From Verrucomicrobiaceae bacterium (GTDB taxonomy: Bacteria > Verrucomicrobiota > Verrucomicrobiia > Verrucomicrobiales > Verrucomicrobiaceae): a stretch of DNA of 64,000 nucleotides. Under the pieces are notes generated by a model that saw only the letters and a program-made list of their open reading frames with translations, made no database searches and had not been told where the DNA came from. Location: contig JAIXYN010000085.1 in assembly GCA_027490195.1 (NCBI GenBank), positions 1 to 64,000 of the forward strand, written 5' to 3'. Positions within the stretch are counted from its first letter, which is position 1; every line of letters begins with the position of its first letter. A program made the translations under genes and the position numbers. Of this stretch, positions 1 to 9,514 are shown piece after piece.

Positions 1-579
1 CATGGACGGACGGGCTATCGCCACGTCCATCCTACGTCCCAGCATGGAGTGCCGGGCCTGATGCTCTGCTTGGAAAACAGACCTGTTCCTTCAGACTCAT
101 TTTCAACTGTCCTGGGTATTAGCCTTGTGCAGCCAGCCGGGAGACGTTCGTCTTGCCGCAGAGATGGCAAAGGCTGAAATTCATTCTCTGCTCCCTCTGA
201 CTCTCCGCCCCTCTGCGGCAGATTCGAACGTGCCTGCGACTTCCAAACAGCGGGGCTCGGAAGCGCGTAGCGCTGGCACAACGGTAGCCGTGGGTGCCAA
301 CCCACGGTACCACGATGCAAATGCATGTGGCATCAGGTATAACCGCGGAGCGGTGACACAGAAGCGTCGTTCCACCCAACGCATCCGCCATCGTCATCAC
401 AAGGACACAACGCCGGGTTTGTGTCACCGCTACGCGGTTCCGCCTGCGAAGAAAAATATCAGGCTTACGATCCGTGGGTTGGCACCCACGGCTACCTTTG
501 TGCCAGCCCTACGGGCTTACGATCCGTTGCCATGCAACCAAGCTTTCCCGTCCGCAGGAACAAGGTTACTTTATCCCCC
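1..579. repeat. Non-coding region with dispersed intergenic hairpin repeats
   Basis: No convincing gene is seen before the TatD start. From about 240 to 510 the stretch holds short palindromic modules. Module A is CCGTGGGT-loop-ACCCACGG (around 286-306 and 472-492). Module B is built on ACCGCGTAGCGGT-like palindromes (around 343-358 and 421-440, with a variant near 265). The same modules recur at 9515-9770, so this is a dispersed family and not a local accident. Positions 1-239 show nothing recognisable. The open frames here are by-products of the high-GC repeats. Confidence 0.6.
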
Positions 580-1371
580 ATGCTCTACGACGCCCACAAT
601 CACCTCCAGGACGAGCGCCTCGACCCATGGCGTGAGCAAATCCTCGCCACGCTGCCGCAGACCGGGCTGGCGGAGGTGATCGTGAACGGCTCCTGCGAGG
701 AAGACTGGCCCGCCGTGGCGGAGCTCGCACGCCAACACGCCTTCATTCGCCCCGCTTTTGGCCTGCACCCATGGTACGTCAAAGAGCGCACCCAGGACTG
801 GGCCACCACACTCAAGCAGCTTCTGGTAGCGCATCCACGCGCCGTCGTCGGCGAGATCGGGCTCGACCGCTGGATTGAAAACCCCGACATCGATGCCCAA
901 CTCGAATGCCTGCACACGCAGCTCGCCCTCGCCGTGGAGCTCGACCGCCCCGCCACCATTCACTGCCTGCGCGCCTTTGGCCTGCTGGAAGAGACGCTGC
1001 GCAGTACCCCGCTGCCACGACGCGGCTTCCTCCTCCACTCCTACGGCGGCCCTGCCGAGATGATCCCCACCTTCGTCAAACTCGGTGCCTACTTCTCCCT
1101 CAGCCCCTACTTCGGCCACCCGCGCAAAGCCGCGCAGCTCGCCGTCTTCAAAGCCGTCCCCCTCGACCGCCTCCTCGCCGAAACAGACGCCCCCGACATG
1201 TGGCCACCGGATGAGCTGAATCCCCACACGCTGCACACAGCGGATGGCAAAGCGCTGAACCACCCTGCCAACCTCCGCGTGAGCTACGACCTCCTCGCTC
1301 AGGTGCGCGGAATGGAAGTGACGGAGCTAGAGGAGGTCATCGCCGAGAACTACCGGGCCTTGTTTGGATAA
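580..1371 (+). CDS. TatD family metal-dependent hydrolase (putative DNase)
   Basis: 263 aa, the usual length for TatD-type TIM-barrel hydrolases, which act on DNA ends or related phosphoesters with two metals. The metal-site landmarks appear in order: DAHNHLQD at the N-terminus (H-x-H), GEIGLDRW near residue 90, HCLRAFG, HSYGG and ETDAPD near the C-terminus. The frame is open upstream, but that part is intergenic repeat, so the ATG just before LYDAHNHL (580) is chosen. It stands alone, with pyruvate kinase following after about 180 bp. The class is well supported; the substrate is not. Confidence 0.85.
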   Translation: MLYDAHNHLQDERLDPWREQILATLPQTGLAEVIVNGSCEEDWPAVAELARQHAFIRPAFGLHPWYVKERTQDWATTLKQLLVAHPRAVVGEIGLDRWIENPDIDAQLECLHTQLALAVELDRPATIHCLRAFGLLEETLRSTPLPRRGFLLHSYGGPAEMIPTFVKLGAYFSLSPYFGHPRKAAQLAVFKAVPLDRLLAETDAPDMWPPDELNPHTLHTADGKALNHPANLRVSYDLLAQVRGMEVTELEEVIAENYRALFG

Positions 1372-1553
1372 AGGGACACAGGGCGCTACTTTCAGCCCCC
1401 CCCAAAGCGCCCCCTTCATTTAATTTTTTAGCGCATTTTTTCGGCCCTCCTCAGACCGGTGCCGGAAGTTCCAGCGCCGTTGCGATGTGCGCCTTGCTTT
1501 CAGACACATCAGGGCCAACGCTGGCCCGTCCCCTGCTTTCATTTATGCCATCC

Positions 1554-2963
1554 ATGCGAAAAACCAAAATCCTCTGCACTCTCGGACCTGCCACAGAGAG
1601 TACTGAAGTCATTGCCAGTCTCATCGCCAAAGGTGCCGACGTCATCCGTCTGAACATGAGCCACGCCTCCCATGACTGGGTGCGCACCGTCTATGCCCGC
1701 GTCCGCGATGCCGCCGCCGCCTCCAAGCGTGAAATCGCCGTCCTCATGGACCTCACCGGCCCCAGCATCCGCACCGGAGATGTGGAGCAGCCCTGGCAGC
1801 TTCAGGTGGGCGACACCATCGAATTTCGCTGCAAGGCCGAGGTGCCCCCTACCACGCCGTATTCCGTCAGCGTGAACTACCCAGAGCTGGGCAAGGACCT
1901 CAAAGTCGGCGACACCATCATGGTGGATGGCGGCATGATCCAGGTGAAGGCCACCGAGGTCTCCACCCTCCGCGTCATCGGCACCGTCATGACCAAGGGC
2001 GAGATGAAATCCCGCCGCCACATCAATCTCCCCGGCGTGCCCGTGCGCCTGCCGCCCCTCACGCAAAAGGACTACGCGGATCTCGATCTCGGCGTCGAGC
2101 TGGGCGTCGATTTCGTCGCCCTCAGCTTCGCCCGTGAGCCTGGCCACTTGCAGCACCTGCAGCTCCTCCTTGAGCAGAAGCAGAGCAAGGCGCGCGTGAT
2201 TGCCAAAATCGAAAACCAGCAGGCCATCGACAACATCGACGCCCTCGTGGAGGCCTCCGGCGGCATCATGATCGCCCGTGGTGACCTCGGCAGCGAGTGC
2301 CCCATCGAGGACCTGCCGCTCATCCAGCGCCAGATTGTGGAGCGCTGCTCCTACCATGGCCGCAAGGTCATCGTGGCCACGCAGATGCTGGAGAGCATGA
2401 TCGAAAACCCCGTGCCGACGCGCGCGGAAGTCACCGACATTTTCAATGCCGTCATCGAGCAGGTGGACTGCGTGATGCTCAGCGGTGAAACCAGCGTGGG
2501 CCGCTACCCAGAGAAATGCGTCGAGGTGCTGGACACCGTCATCAGCCGCATCGAGCAGAAGTATCCCTCCGGCCGCTTCGCCAGCGATGCCCCGCTCAAG
2601 ACCAACAAGCACAAGACCGTCAAGGCCGCCATCCTACTGGCCAACAGCATTCCCGGCAGCAAGCTGCTCGTCTTCACCATCCGTGGCGTCATGGCGCACC
2701 TGCTTGCGCATCAGCGCCCCGAGTTTGCCCCCATCTTTGCCTTCACGCCCAATCTGCACGTCAGCCGCACCCTGGTCACCGCCCGTGGCGTGAACCCCTT
2801 CGTGCTGAAGTTTGCCGAGGGCGATCCCGAAGAAGGCATCCGCAATGCCTTGGAACTGCTGCGCAGAGAAAAGCTCATCAAGCATGGCGATCCCCTCGTC
2901 ATTCTCAGTGACGCACTCTATGATGGCATCAATGTCGATGCGATTCTCCTGCGCGAGGCTTGA
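1554..2963 (+). CDS. pyk: Pyruvate kinase
   Basis: 469 aa cytoplasmic glycolytic enzyme converting phosphoenolpyruvate and ADP to pyruvate and ATP. It opens with MRKTKILCTLGPA, the conserved family start, followed by IRLNMSHAS and the MDLTGPSIRTG segment. The K+/Mg2+ site is seen as AKIENQQAIDNID, then IARGDLGSE and the ATQMLESMIENPVPTRAEVTD signature, with LSGETSVGRYP closing the barrel. The C-terminal allosteric domain is present. The frame extends upstream to 1485, and an ATG at 1545 is an alternative, but homology begins at 1554. No Shine-Dalgarno is visible. Confidence 0.95.
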   Translation: MRKTKILCTLGPATESTEVIASLIAKGADVIRLNMSHASHDWVRTVYARVRDAAAASKREIAVLMDLTGPSIRTGDVEQPWQLQVGDTIEFRCKAEVPPTTPYSVSVNYPELGKDLKVGDTIMVDGGMIQVKATEVSTLRVIGTVMTKGEMKSRRHINLPGVPVRLPPLTQKDYADLDLGVELGVDFVALSFAREPGHLQHLQLLLEQKQSKARVIAKIENQQAIDNIDALVEASGGIMIARGDLGSECPIEDLPLIQRQIVERCSYHGRKVIVATQMLESMIENPVPTRAEVTDIFNAVIEQVDCVMLSGETSVGRYPEKCVEVLDTVISRIEQKYPSGRFASDAPLKTNKHKTVKAAILLANSIPGSKLLVFTIRGVMAHLLAHQRPEFAPIFAFTPNLHVSRTLVTARGVNPFVLKFAEGDPEEGIRNALELLRREKLIKHGDPLVILSDALYDGINVDAILLREA

Positions 2964-3013
2964 AAGCGAGCTGCTTCCGGCAGATTAGGGCAGTGTCAGC
3001 CGTATTCCTGCCC

Positions 3014-3793
3014 ATGCGTTCCGTCCGCCTGCTTTTCCTCTCCCTCCTCATCGCCCCCATGGCGCTGGCGGACACCCGTGTGTTCGTCAGCCTCGCCGGC
3101 ACGCTGCTAGAGGCGGAGATCACCGCCGTTGCAGGTGACAATGTGACCTTGAAGCGCAGCAGCGATCTGCAAACCCTCGTCGTCAACCGCAAGACCCTCT
3201 GCAAAGAGGACAGCGCCTACATTGCAAGCTGGGCTGCGCAGCACCCGGACCTAGCCACCGCCCCAGCCGCCATGGGCACCACCGCGCCCGTGCAGAAATA
3301 CCGCCTCGTCTGCCAGACCCAGCCAGTCAAAAGCAATCGCAGCGGCGCAGACCCCTACCAGCGCACCTTTGAGCACACCTACAACTTCAACATCAGCAGC
3401 CAGGAGGTGAACCGCGAGCTGCAGGATGCCCGCGGCCTGGCCCTCATCCTGGCCAAAAACACCTCCGACCGCAACGGCGACCTCATCGTGCTGCAAAAGG
3501 AGGAGTTTGACATCACCATCCGCCCCCAGTCCAAGATGGTACACACCACGCAGCCCGTGCGCCTCACCTACGTTGTAGGCGGCGACTCGCCGGATGTCGG
3601 GGTGAAAAGCTACGGCTACGTGCTCATCATTCGTGATGCCGCAGGCAACGTCTTGCACGTGGAGGCCAGCCCTGACACCAGCGCGAAGTTCACCAAAGAG
3701 ATCCTGGCACTTCCCGAAGCCCCCTGCCTCGTGAACCGGGACTTCAAGCTCAGGTCCCAAACGGATTTGCCGATGGGCTACATCAGCTTCTAA
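3014..3793 (+). CDS. Secreted protein with SHD1-like N-terminal segment
   Basis: 259 aa with an N-terminal signal peptide (MRSVRLLFLSLLIAPMALA, cleavage near residue 20), so probably periplasmic. The first 60 mature residues read like the short beta-rich SHD1 (SLA1 homology 1) domain frequent in Planctomycetes and Verrucomicrobia: a FVSLAGTLLEAEI strand, a VTLKRSSD hairpin, then a helix ending in YIASW. The remaining about 180 residues are unfamiliar and look beta-rich. It starts about 50 bp after pyk, so it may be cotranscribed. Function unknown; the SHD1 assignment is by pattern only. Confidence 0.7.
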   Translation: MRSVRLLFLSLLIAPMALADTRVFVSLAGTLLEAEITAVAGDNVTLKRSSDLQTLVVNRKTLCKEDSAYIASWAAQHPDLATAPAAMGTTAPVQKYRLVCQTQPVKSNRSGADPYQRTFEHTYNFNISSQEVNRELQDARGLALILAKNTSDRNGDLIVLQKEEFDITIRPQSKMVHTTQPVRLTYVVGGDSPDVGVKSYGYVLIIRDAAGNVLHVEASPDTSAKFTKEILALPEAPCLVNRDFKLRSQTDLPMGYISF

Positions 3794-4031
3794 GGGCTTG
3801 GCCACCATGGCTAGAATGGGCACCAGGATGGGAAAAATGGCCAGCCGTGTGCAGCAGACAGACGCTGCAAAGTCAGGCTAAAAATTTCGACATTTTTGAG
3901 GATCTCGTTCCTCTTGCATGCAGTCGATCAAATGATGTAAGATCATTTTGCCAATACATCCGCAGAGGCCACTGCCTTAGATCCATCTGCGTACAAAGTC
4001 ATCGCAACAACCTGGTAGCCTTCATCCAAGC

Positions 4032-4193
4032 ATGAACCTTCTTCTCCTTGTTCTGCTGATCGGCGCTGGCGGTTACGGCTTCCGTTCCGGCCATCATTCC
4101 TTCGGCAGTGGTGCCAGCCTCCTTGGCATGTCCAGCTCCTCTCGGGGCGGATTTGCAGCCATGCCATGCTCTTTCGCGGCCCATCGCCGCTGA
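4032..4193 (+). CDS. Possible small hydrophobic Gly-rich protein (DUF3309-like)
   Basis: 53 aa reading frame starting MNLLLLVLLIGAGGYGFRSG, a hydrophobic helix followed by a Gly/Ser/His-rich stretch. This resembles the very small DUF3309-type membrane peptides, but the second hydrophobic segment usual in that family is missing; the tail is GMSSSSRGGF and then a non-conserved end. It may be a decayed copy or chance. It lies 20 bp before a small lipoprotein gene on the same strand. Confidence 0.3.
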   Translation: MNLLLLVLLIGAGGYGFRSGHHSFGSGASLLGMSSSSRGGFAAMPCSFAAHRR

Positions 4194-4212
4194 ACCCACA
4201 CCAACCCCGCCC

Positions 4213-4407
4213 ATGAACCATCACCTTATGAAACTCCATCCCTGCCTCCTCCTCATTCCAGCCCTTGCCACCTTGAGCCTCGCTTCCTGTATGGCTCCCA
4301 CCACGTCCGGTGGCGACTCTCACAGTGCCCAGCATCAGAACCACTCGCAAAGCAGCTCCCAGCTTAGCGGATACCACAACCGGAATTTAGAGCGCGAAGA
4401 CCCTTAA
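4213..4407 (+). CDS. Small putative lipoprotein
   Basis: 64 aa. A positively charged start (MNHHLMKLH) is followed by a hydrophobic stretch and the lipobox LSLASC, with Cys26 as the likely acylated residue. The mature part is short, polar and rich in Ser, Gln and His (about 39 residues). An internal ATG at 4228 is an equally good start. No family recognised. It is confident only as a lipoprotein-like reading frame. The 250 bp downstream to 4659 contain no recognisable feature. Confidence 0.45.
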   Translation: MNHHLMKLHPCLLLIPALATLSLASCMAPTTSGGDSHSAQHQNHSQSSSQLSGYHNRNLEREDP

Positions 4408-4659
4408 TAGCGGATCAACCTGATCGTCTGATGGGTGGAGAAGCACCAGCGCTTCACCACCCCTTTTGCGTACCGGAACTGGGAGTTTGCATGGCTTTCA
4501 CCCAGGAGCCATGCAGCTCGCTCCGTTCCCTGCCTGTCAGTGACCATGTTACTACTCAAACCAATCAGGGAGGATGGCACCATGGTGAGTAGCGTGCGAC
4601 CTCCGAAAGGTGTGGCTGAAGTGGAGCCATCCCTTGTTGCCCAGCAACAAGGGAACTGT

Positions 4660-7095
4660 TCACTCCTTCGTCACCGCCTCATCCAGATTCATCAGCATGA
4701 GGCACAGGCTTGTCCACGTGGCGTGATCCACGGCATCGATGGATTCATCACGCTTCGATTCCCCGACGGCGAGCAGCTTCAACGCCGCCGCGCGATCTGA
4801 CTGCTGCGTCTTCAATTTACCAAGCTGTGCCTTCAGCAAAGCGGCTTCCGAGTTGGTCGGCTCACGGCAGGTCACCCAACGAAACGCCTGCGCGAGCGCT
4901 GCGTCTTCGTTTCCACGATTGGCCAGCAGCACGCGCTGCGCCAGCGCACGTGCGGCTTCAATGTAGGTCACATCATTCAAGGTGACCAGCGCCTGCAGCG
5001 GCGTGTTCGTGCGCGTGGCTTTGATCACGCAGGTCTGCCGCGCGGAATTGTCGAACAGCATCGTGGGGCCCACGATGCGGCGCCAGAAGATGTACAAGGT
5101 GCGGCGGTAGAGTGCGTCGCCGTGATCCTGCACGTAGCTCTTCTTGCCAAAGGTCGCCTCCTCCCAGATGCCCTCAGGCTGGTAGGGTTTCACGGACGGG
5201 CCGCCGATCTTGTCCTGCAGCAGGCCCGCCACAAACAAGGCCTGATCCCGCAGCATCCACGAAGGCATGCGAAAGCGTGGCCCGCGTGCGAGGTAGCGGT
5301 TCTCAGGATCGACCTGCGCGTCTTTGATTTTCGAGGACTGCTGATAGGTCTCGCTGGTCACGATCAAACGCATCAGCGCCTTCACATCCCAGCCGCTGTC
5401 GATGAACTCGGACGCCAGCCAGTCGAGCAGTTCGCGCTGCGGTGGCTCCTCGCCCTGCAGACCGAAATCCTCCGCCGACTTCACGAGGCCCACGCCAAAG
5501 AACGCCTGCCAGAAGCGGTTGACCGTCACACGCGCCGTGAGCGGATTGTCACGATTCACGATCCATTGCGCGAGGCCCAGGCGGTTGCGCGGCGCGTCAG
5601 GCTTCATCGGCGGCAGACTCGCGGGCACGTTGAAGCTCACCTTCGTGGTGCTGTGTTTGTCATAGGCACCCTTCTCCAAAACAAACGTCTCACGTGCCTT
5701 CGGCAGCGTGTCCATGACCATCACCTTGGTGACGGCGCTGGTGGCTGAAACGCGCGCACGCACGGCGGCGAGGAGCTTTTGCAGCAGCTTCGCGTAGTCG
5801 GCGTCCTTGTCTTTGAAGTAGTTCACCGCCTCCAGCAGCGGATCCACGCCGCGATTCTTTGGCTCTGTCTTGGCGATGTAGCTCGGCAGGTTGCCCGGCA
5901 GCTTGATCGCAGCGGATTCCGTCAGCGGCTTGCCTGCCGGACGCGGCCACTTGGTCAGCTCAAACGTCTCCACCTCGGCGGCGACTTGCTTCACTTTTTC
6001 CGTGGTCGTTTTCACGAGTTCGAGTTCGGCAGGCGTCGAAATGTCCATGGCCGGAGCCGCCTGACCGCTGCGGCCAAGGCCGTCCTCGCTGGTCTGGTTG
6101 AAGGCGTCGTAGAGCCCGTAGTAATCGCGCATCGTCAGCGGGTCGAATTTGTGATCGTGGCACTTCGTGCAACCCATCGTCAGCCCCAGCCACACGGTGC
6201 TGGTCGTCTCCACGCGATCCATCACATTTTCCACCCGCGTCTCTTCGGCGATGCGTCCGCCCTCGCCGTTGATCATGTGATTGCGGTTGAAACCCGTGGC
6301 CAGCTTTTGCTCCGGCGTTGGATTGGGAAGCAGATCGCCACCAAGCTGCCAGATGGTGAACTGGTCATAGGGCATGTTTTCATTGATGGCCTTCACCACC
6401 CAGTCACGCCACGGCCACATGGTGCGCTCGGGGTCTCCCTGGTAGCCATTGGTGTCCGCATAGCGCGCCGCATCCAGCCAGTCCCAGGCCCAGCGCTCGC
6501 CGAAGCGAGGTGAATCCAGCAGGCGCTGCACCGTCTTCGCATAGTCGTCCTTCAGTTGGTCCATCGTCGGCGGCAGCCCGGTCAGATCCAGCGACACACG
6601 ACGCAGCAGTGTCACCGCATCGGCCTTGGGCGCAGGCTTCATCCCCTTCTCCGCCAGTTTGGCACGCACCAAGGCATCGATGGGATGCTTAGCACCCACG
6701 TTCGGCACCTTGGGCCGCTCTATTCGCTTGAAGGCCCAGTGCGTCCCCCACTTCGCTCCCTCGTCGATCCATTGCTTGAGCAGTTGCTTCTGCGCCGCCG
6801 TCAGCGTGCGGTTGCTCTTCGGCGTTGGCATCACTTCGTCAGGGTCCGTGCTGAGGATGCGTTCGATCAAAGAGCTCTCATGGCTCTTGCCCGGAAGAAC
6901 GGCCGCCACACCGTCCTTCACCGCCTTCGCCTCCTTTTCCACATCCAGCCGCAGGTCGCCTTTGCGCTCCTTGGCATCTGGGCCGTGGCAGAAGTAGCAT
7001 TTGTCGGAAAGGATCGGCTGGATGTCGCGCGAGAAATCGATCGGTGCCGCAGGAAGAGCGGAGCCGAGGCTGAGGAGGACACAAATGACACGCAT
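4660..7095 (-). CDS. DUF1549/DUF1553 cytochrome c-like protein (PSCyt1-PSCyt2-PSD1)
   Basis: 811 aa exported protein of the family expanded in Planctomycetes and Verrucomicrobia. Signal peptide at residues 1-17, then a class I cytochrome module with CYFCHGPD (Cys33, Cys36, His37) and a candidate distal Met in DEVMPTP. DUF1549 follows from about residue 130, including the second haem-type motif CTKCHDHKFDP, and DUF1553 forms the C-terminal third (NRLGLAQWI, VNRFWQ). Usually such genes sit beside a DUF1501 sulfatase-like gene; none is here. It is at the shorter end for the family. The frame is open upstream to 7269, but the signal peptide fixes the start at 7095. It is divergent from the phosphorylase gene, with a 76 bp shared promoter region. 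Confidence 0.9.
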   Translation of the reverse strand: MRVICVLLSLGSALPAAPIDFSRDIQPILSDKCYFCHGPDAKERKGDLRLDVEKEAKAVKDGVAAVLPGKSHESSLIERILSTDPDEVMPTPKSNRTLTAAQKQLLKQWIDEGAKWGTHWAFKRIERPKVPNVGAKHPIDALVRAKLAEKGMKPAPKADAVTLLRRVSLDLTGLPPTMDQLKDDYAKTVQRLLDSPRFGERWAWDWLDAARYADTNGYQGDPERTMWPWRDWVVKAINENMPYDQFTIWQLGGDLLPNPTPEQKLATGFNRNHMINGEGGRIAEETRVENVMDRVETTSTVWLGLTMGCTKCHDHKFDPLTMRDYYGLYDAFNQTSEDGLGRSGQAAPAMDISTPAELELVKTTTEKVKQVAAEVETFELTKWPRPAGKPLTESAAIKLPGNLPSYIAKTEPKNRGVDPLLEAVNYFKDKDADYAKLLQKLLAAVRARVSATSAVTKVMVMDTLPKARETFVLEKGAYDKHSTTKVSFNVPASLPPMKPDAPRNRLGLAQWIVNRDNPLTARVTVNRFWQAFFGVGLVKSAEDFGLQGEEPPQRELLDWLASEFIDSGWDVKALMRLIVTSETYQQSSKIKDAQVDPENRYLARGPRFRMPSWMLRDQALFVAGLLQDKIGGPSVKPYQPEGIWEEATFGKKSYVQDHGDALYRRTLYIFWRRIVGPTMLFDNSARQTCVIKATRTNTPLQALVTLNDVTYIEAARALAQRVLLANRGNEDAALAQAFRWVTCREPTNSEAALLKAQLGKLKTQQSDRAAALKLLAVGESKRDESIDAVDHATWTSLCLMLMNLDEAVTKE

Positions 7096-7171
7096 GGTAG
7101 GACGGACTGAGCATACGATCTCCGCAGGTTCAGTATTGCCAAACATGCATGGCAGAACCAAGCATGACGAA

Positions 7172-8404
7172 ATGCACATCCCGACCCTCATTGAGCACAA
7201 GCGCGACGGCGGAGCCCTCACCTCCGAGGAGATCCACTTCGTCATCAGCGCCTTCACTCGCGGGGACATGCCGGACTACCAGATGAGCGCCCTGGCGATG
7301 GCGATCTTCTTCCGCGACATGAGCCCGGAGGAAACCGCCGCCCTCACCGAGGCCATGCTGCACAGCGGCTCCATGCTGCTGTGGAATGACCACGACCCCA
7401 TGCGCGTGGACAAACACAGCACCGGCGGCATTGGCGACAAGACCTCGCTCATTCTCGCGCCCCTGCTCGCCTGCGACAACGTGTGGGTGCCGATGATCTC
7501 CGGACGCGGCCTCGGCATCACGGGCGGCACCTTGGACAAGCTCGAAAGCATCCCCGGCTTCCGCACGCAGCTCAATGAGGTTGAGATTCACAATGTCATC
7601 GACCGCATCGGCTGCGTCATGGTCGGCCAGACTGCGGGCATCTGCCCAGCGGACAAAAAACTCTACGCCCTGCGCGATGTCACCGGCACCGTACCGAGCG
7701 TGCCGCTCATCACCGCGAGCATCATGAGCAAGAAACTCGCAGAAGGTCTGAACCGCCTCGTGCTGGATGTGAAGTACGGCTCCGGCGCTTTCATGAAGAC
7801 GAAGGAGGAGGCGCAACGACTCGCAGAAAGCATGCTCACCGTCGGCCAGGCCATGGGCGTGCGCTCCAGCGTGCGCCTGAGCGAGATGAACGAGCCCACG
7901 GGAGAGTCCGCCGGCAATGCGCTGGAAGTCGCCGAATGCGTGCGCTGCCTCAAGGGCCAAGGCCCGCAAGATCTGGAGGACATCGTGCTCGACCTCGCCT
8001 CCGCCGTTTCCATTTCCTCACGCGCCGATCTCGCTACCATGCTGCATCGCGGCGATGCCTGGCGGAAGTTTCAGAAGATGGTCGCCGCGCAAGGCGGCAA
8101 CGTGGACGCATTGGAAAAGATGACCACCGTGCATCGCGCACCCTTCATCGGTGAGCTCAAAGCCACCGCCAGCGGCACGCTGACGCGCATGGATGCCCGA
8201 GGCATCGGCCAGGCCGTCCTCGAACTCGGCGCAGGCCGCTCCAAAGCCGCTGATGCCATCGACTTCGCCGTGGGCTGCGATCAAATCGCCAAGACCGGCA
8301 CGCAGGTACAAACCGGCGATGTGCTGCTGCGCGTACATGCACGGACGAAAGGCGCGCTGTTTCGCACGCTCGATCTTTTGCCGGAGTGCATCAGCATCGT
8401 GTGA
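7172..8404 (+). CDS. Thymidine/pyrimidine-nucleoside phosphorylase
   Basis: 410 aa cytoplasmic enzyme that phosphorolyses pyrimidine nucleosides to base and (deoxy)ribose-1-phosphate. It begins with the family helix MHIPTLIEHKRDG, then has the phosphate-binding motif KHSTGGIGDKTSL, the signature SGRGLGITGGTLDKLESIPGF, and the Lys-containing SIMSKKLAEG segment. The C-terminal alpha/beta domain is shorter than in E. coli DeoA (440 aa), giving a compact enzyme; whether thymidine or uridine is preferred cannot be read. The frame is open upstream to 7001, but that would overlap the divergent gene. A hairpin repeat follows the stop. Confidence 0.9.
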   Translation: MHIPTLIEHKRDGGALTSEEIHFVISAFTRGDMPDYQMSALAMAIFFRDMSPEETAALTEAMLHSGSMLLWNDHDPMRVDKHSTGGIGDKTSLILAPLLACDNVWVPMISGRGLGITGGTLDKLESIPGFRTQLNEVEIHNVIDRIGCVMVGQTAGICPADKKLYALRDVTGTVPSVPLITASIMSKKLAEGLNRLVLDVKYGSGAFMKTKEEAQRLAESMLTVGQAMGVRSSVRLSEMNEPTGESAGNALEVAECVRCLKGQGPQDLEDIVLDLASAVSISSRADLATMLHRGDAWRKFQKMVAAQGGNVDALEKMTTVHRAPFIGELKATASGTLTRMDARGIGQAVLELGAGRSKAADAIDFAVGCDQIAKTGTQVQTGDVLLRVHARTKGALFRTLDLLPECISIV

Positions 8405-8432
8405 GAAGACGCTGAGTATCGCTGGAGCGAAG

Positions 8433-8509
8433 CAAAGTACTCACGAACTTTAGTTCGCTCTGGAAAGTGCCAAGTTTCCCAGAGTGAGCTAAAGCTCACG
8501 AGCACTTTG
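8433..8509. repeat. Imperfect long inverted repeat (AACTTTAGTTC family, copy 1)
   Basis: Two 31-base arms (8433-8463 and 8479-8509) pair around a 15-base loop. Most mismatches are G-U compatible. The core is GAACTTTAGTTCG in the left arm and TGAGCTAAAGCTCA in the right. The same core and arrangement occur at 20386-20479, so this is a dispersed family. It probably acts as a transcript-end hairpin after the phosphorylase gene. Confidence 0.75.
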
Positions 8510-8573
8510 CGCTCTGCATCGTTTCAGCCGCTGCGGAATAAATCACTGTTTTCCTGACGTTTGCTTTGTCCAC

Positions 8574-9500
8574 ATGATGAACCGCCGCCGCTTTCTCCAG
8601 ACCACCGCTGCCGCAGCCCTGCTGCATGAATCCGTCCAGGCCGCACCGCCTGCGACGCGCATCATCGACACGCACACGCATTTCTATGATCCCACACGTC
8701 CCGGTGGCGTGCCTTGGCCGGGCAAGGGCTCGCAGCTCTACCGCACCGTGCTGCCTGCCGACTGGCTGGCGGTGGCAGCGCCGCATGGCGTCAAAGAAAC
8801 CGTCATCGTCGAAGCCAGCCCGCTGGTGGAAGACAACCAGTGGATCCTCGATCTCGCCGCCAAAGAGAAGAGCATCGTGGGATTCGTGGGCCATCTCGAT
8901 CCTGGCGCGGAGTTTGCAGGCCATCTGGAGCGTTTTGCTGCGAATCCCATCTTTCGTGGGGTGCGCTGGAGCGGTGCGTTTCTGCAGGATGCTGCGAAAC
9001 AGGAGGCCGTGCTCGCCGGTGCCAAACAGCTGGCCAAACACGGACTGGAGCTCGATTTGAACGGCTCACCTGCCTATCTGCCACACGCCTCCAAACTCGC
9101 CGCAGATGTGCCCGACTTGCGCGTTCTCATCAACCACCTCGGAGCCTCCGGCGATCCCCAGTCTCTGCGTCCCGAGTGGAAGGACAACATCCGTGCTGTG
9201 GCCAAGCAGCCGAACGTCTTCATGAAAGTCTCCGCCCTCGTGGAGCAGGTGAAATGCGAGTACGGCAAGGCTCCGAGCGATACCTCGTACTATCTCCCCA
9301 TCCTCGACCACCTCTGGGAATCCTTCGGCCCCGACCGCCTCATCTACGGCAGCAACTGGCCAGTCTCTGACAAAGGTGCCTCGTATGCCGGCGTCTTTAA
9401 AGTGGTGGACGAGTACTTCCGCGCCAAAGGCCCCGAAGCCTGCGAGAAGTACTTCTGGAAGAACTCGAAGGCGGCGTATCGGTGGGTCGAACGTGGTTGA
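8574..9500 (+). CDS. Exported amidohydrolase-family (amidohydrolase 2) protein
   Basis: 308 aa. The N-terminus NRRRFLQTTAAAALL is a twin-arginine signal, so the protein is likely exported folded. The mature domain is a TIM barrel of the amidohydrolase-2 type (L-fuconolactonase-like): IIDTHTHFYDP gives the first metal-binding H-x-H, FRGVRW and LDLNGSP lie mid-barrel, INHLG supplies the next His, and YGSNWPVSD carries the Asp near the C-terminus. Substrate is probably a sugar lactone or similar; this is inferred only from the subfamily. ATG at 8577 is an alternative start. Confidence 0.8.
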   Translation: MMNRRRFLQTTAAAALLHESVQAAPPATRIIDTHTHFYDPTRPGGVPWPGKGSQLYRTVLPADWLAVAAPHGVKETVIVEASPLVEDNQWILDLAAKEKSIVGFVGHLDPGAEFAGHLERFAANPIFRGVRWSGAFLQDAAKQEAVLAGAKQLAKHGLELDLNGSPAYLPHASKLAADVPDLRVLINHLGASGDPQSLRPEWKDNIRAVAKQPNVFMKVSALVEQVKCEYGKAPSDTSYYLPILDHLWESFGPDRLIYGSNWPVSDKGASYAGVFKVVDEYFRAKGPEACEKYFWKNSKAAYRWVERG

Positions 9501-9514
9501 TCCAATCCAAGCCC

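Noticed and set aside
4408-4659. Small plus-strand frame 4435-4800 before the cytochrome gene
   Set aside because: It overlaps the 3' end of the DUF1549/DUF1553 gene on the other strand and has no conserved pattern.
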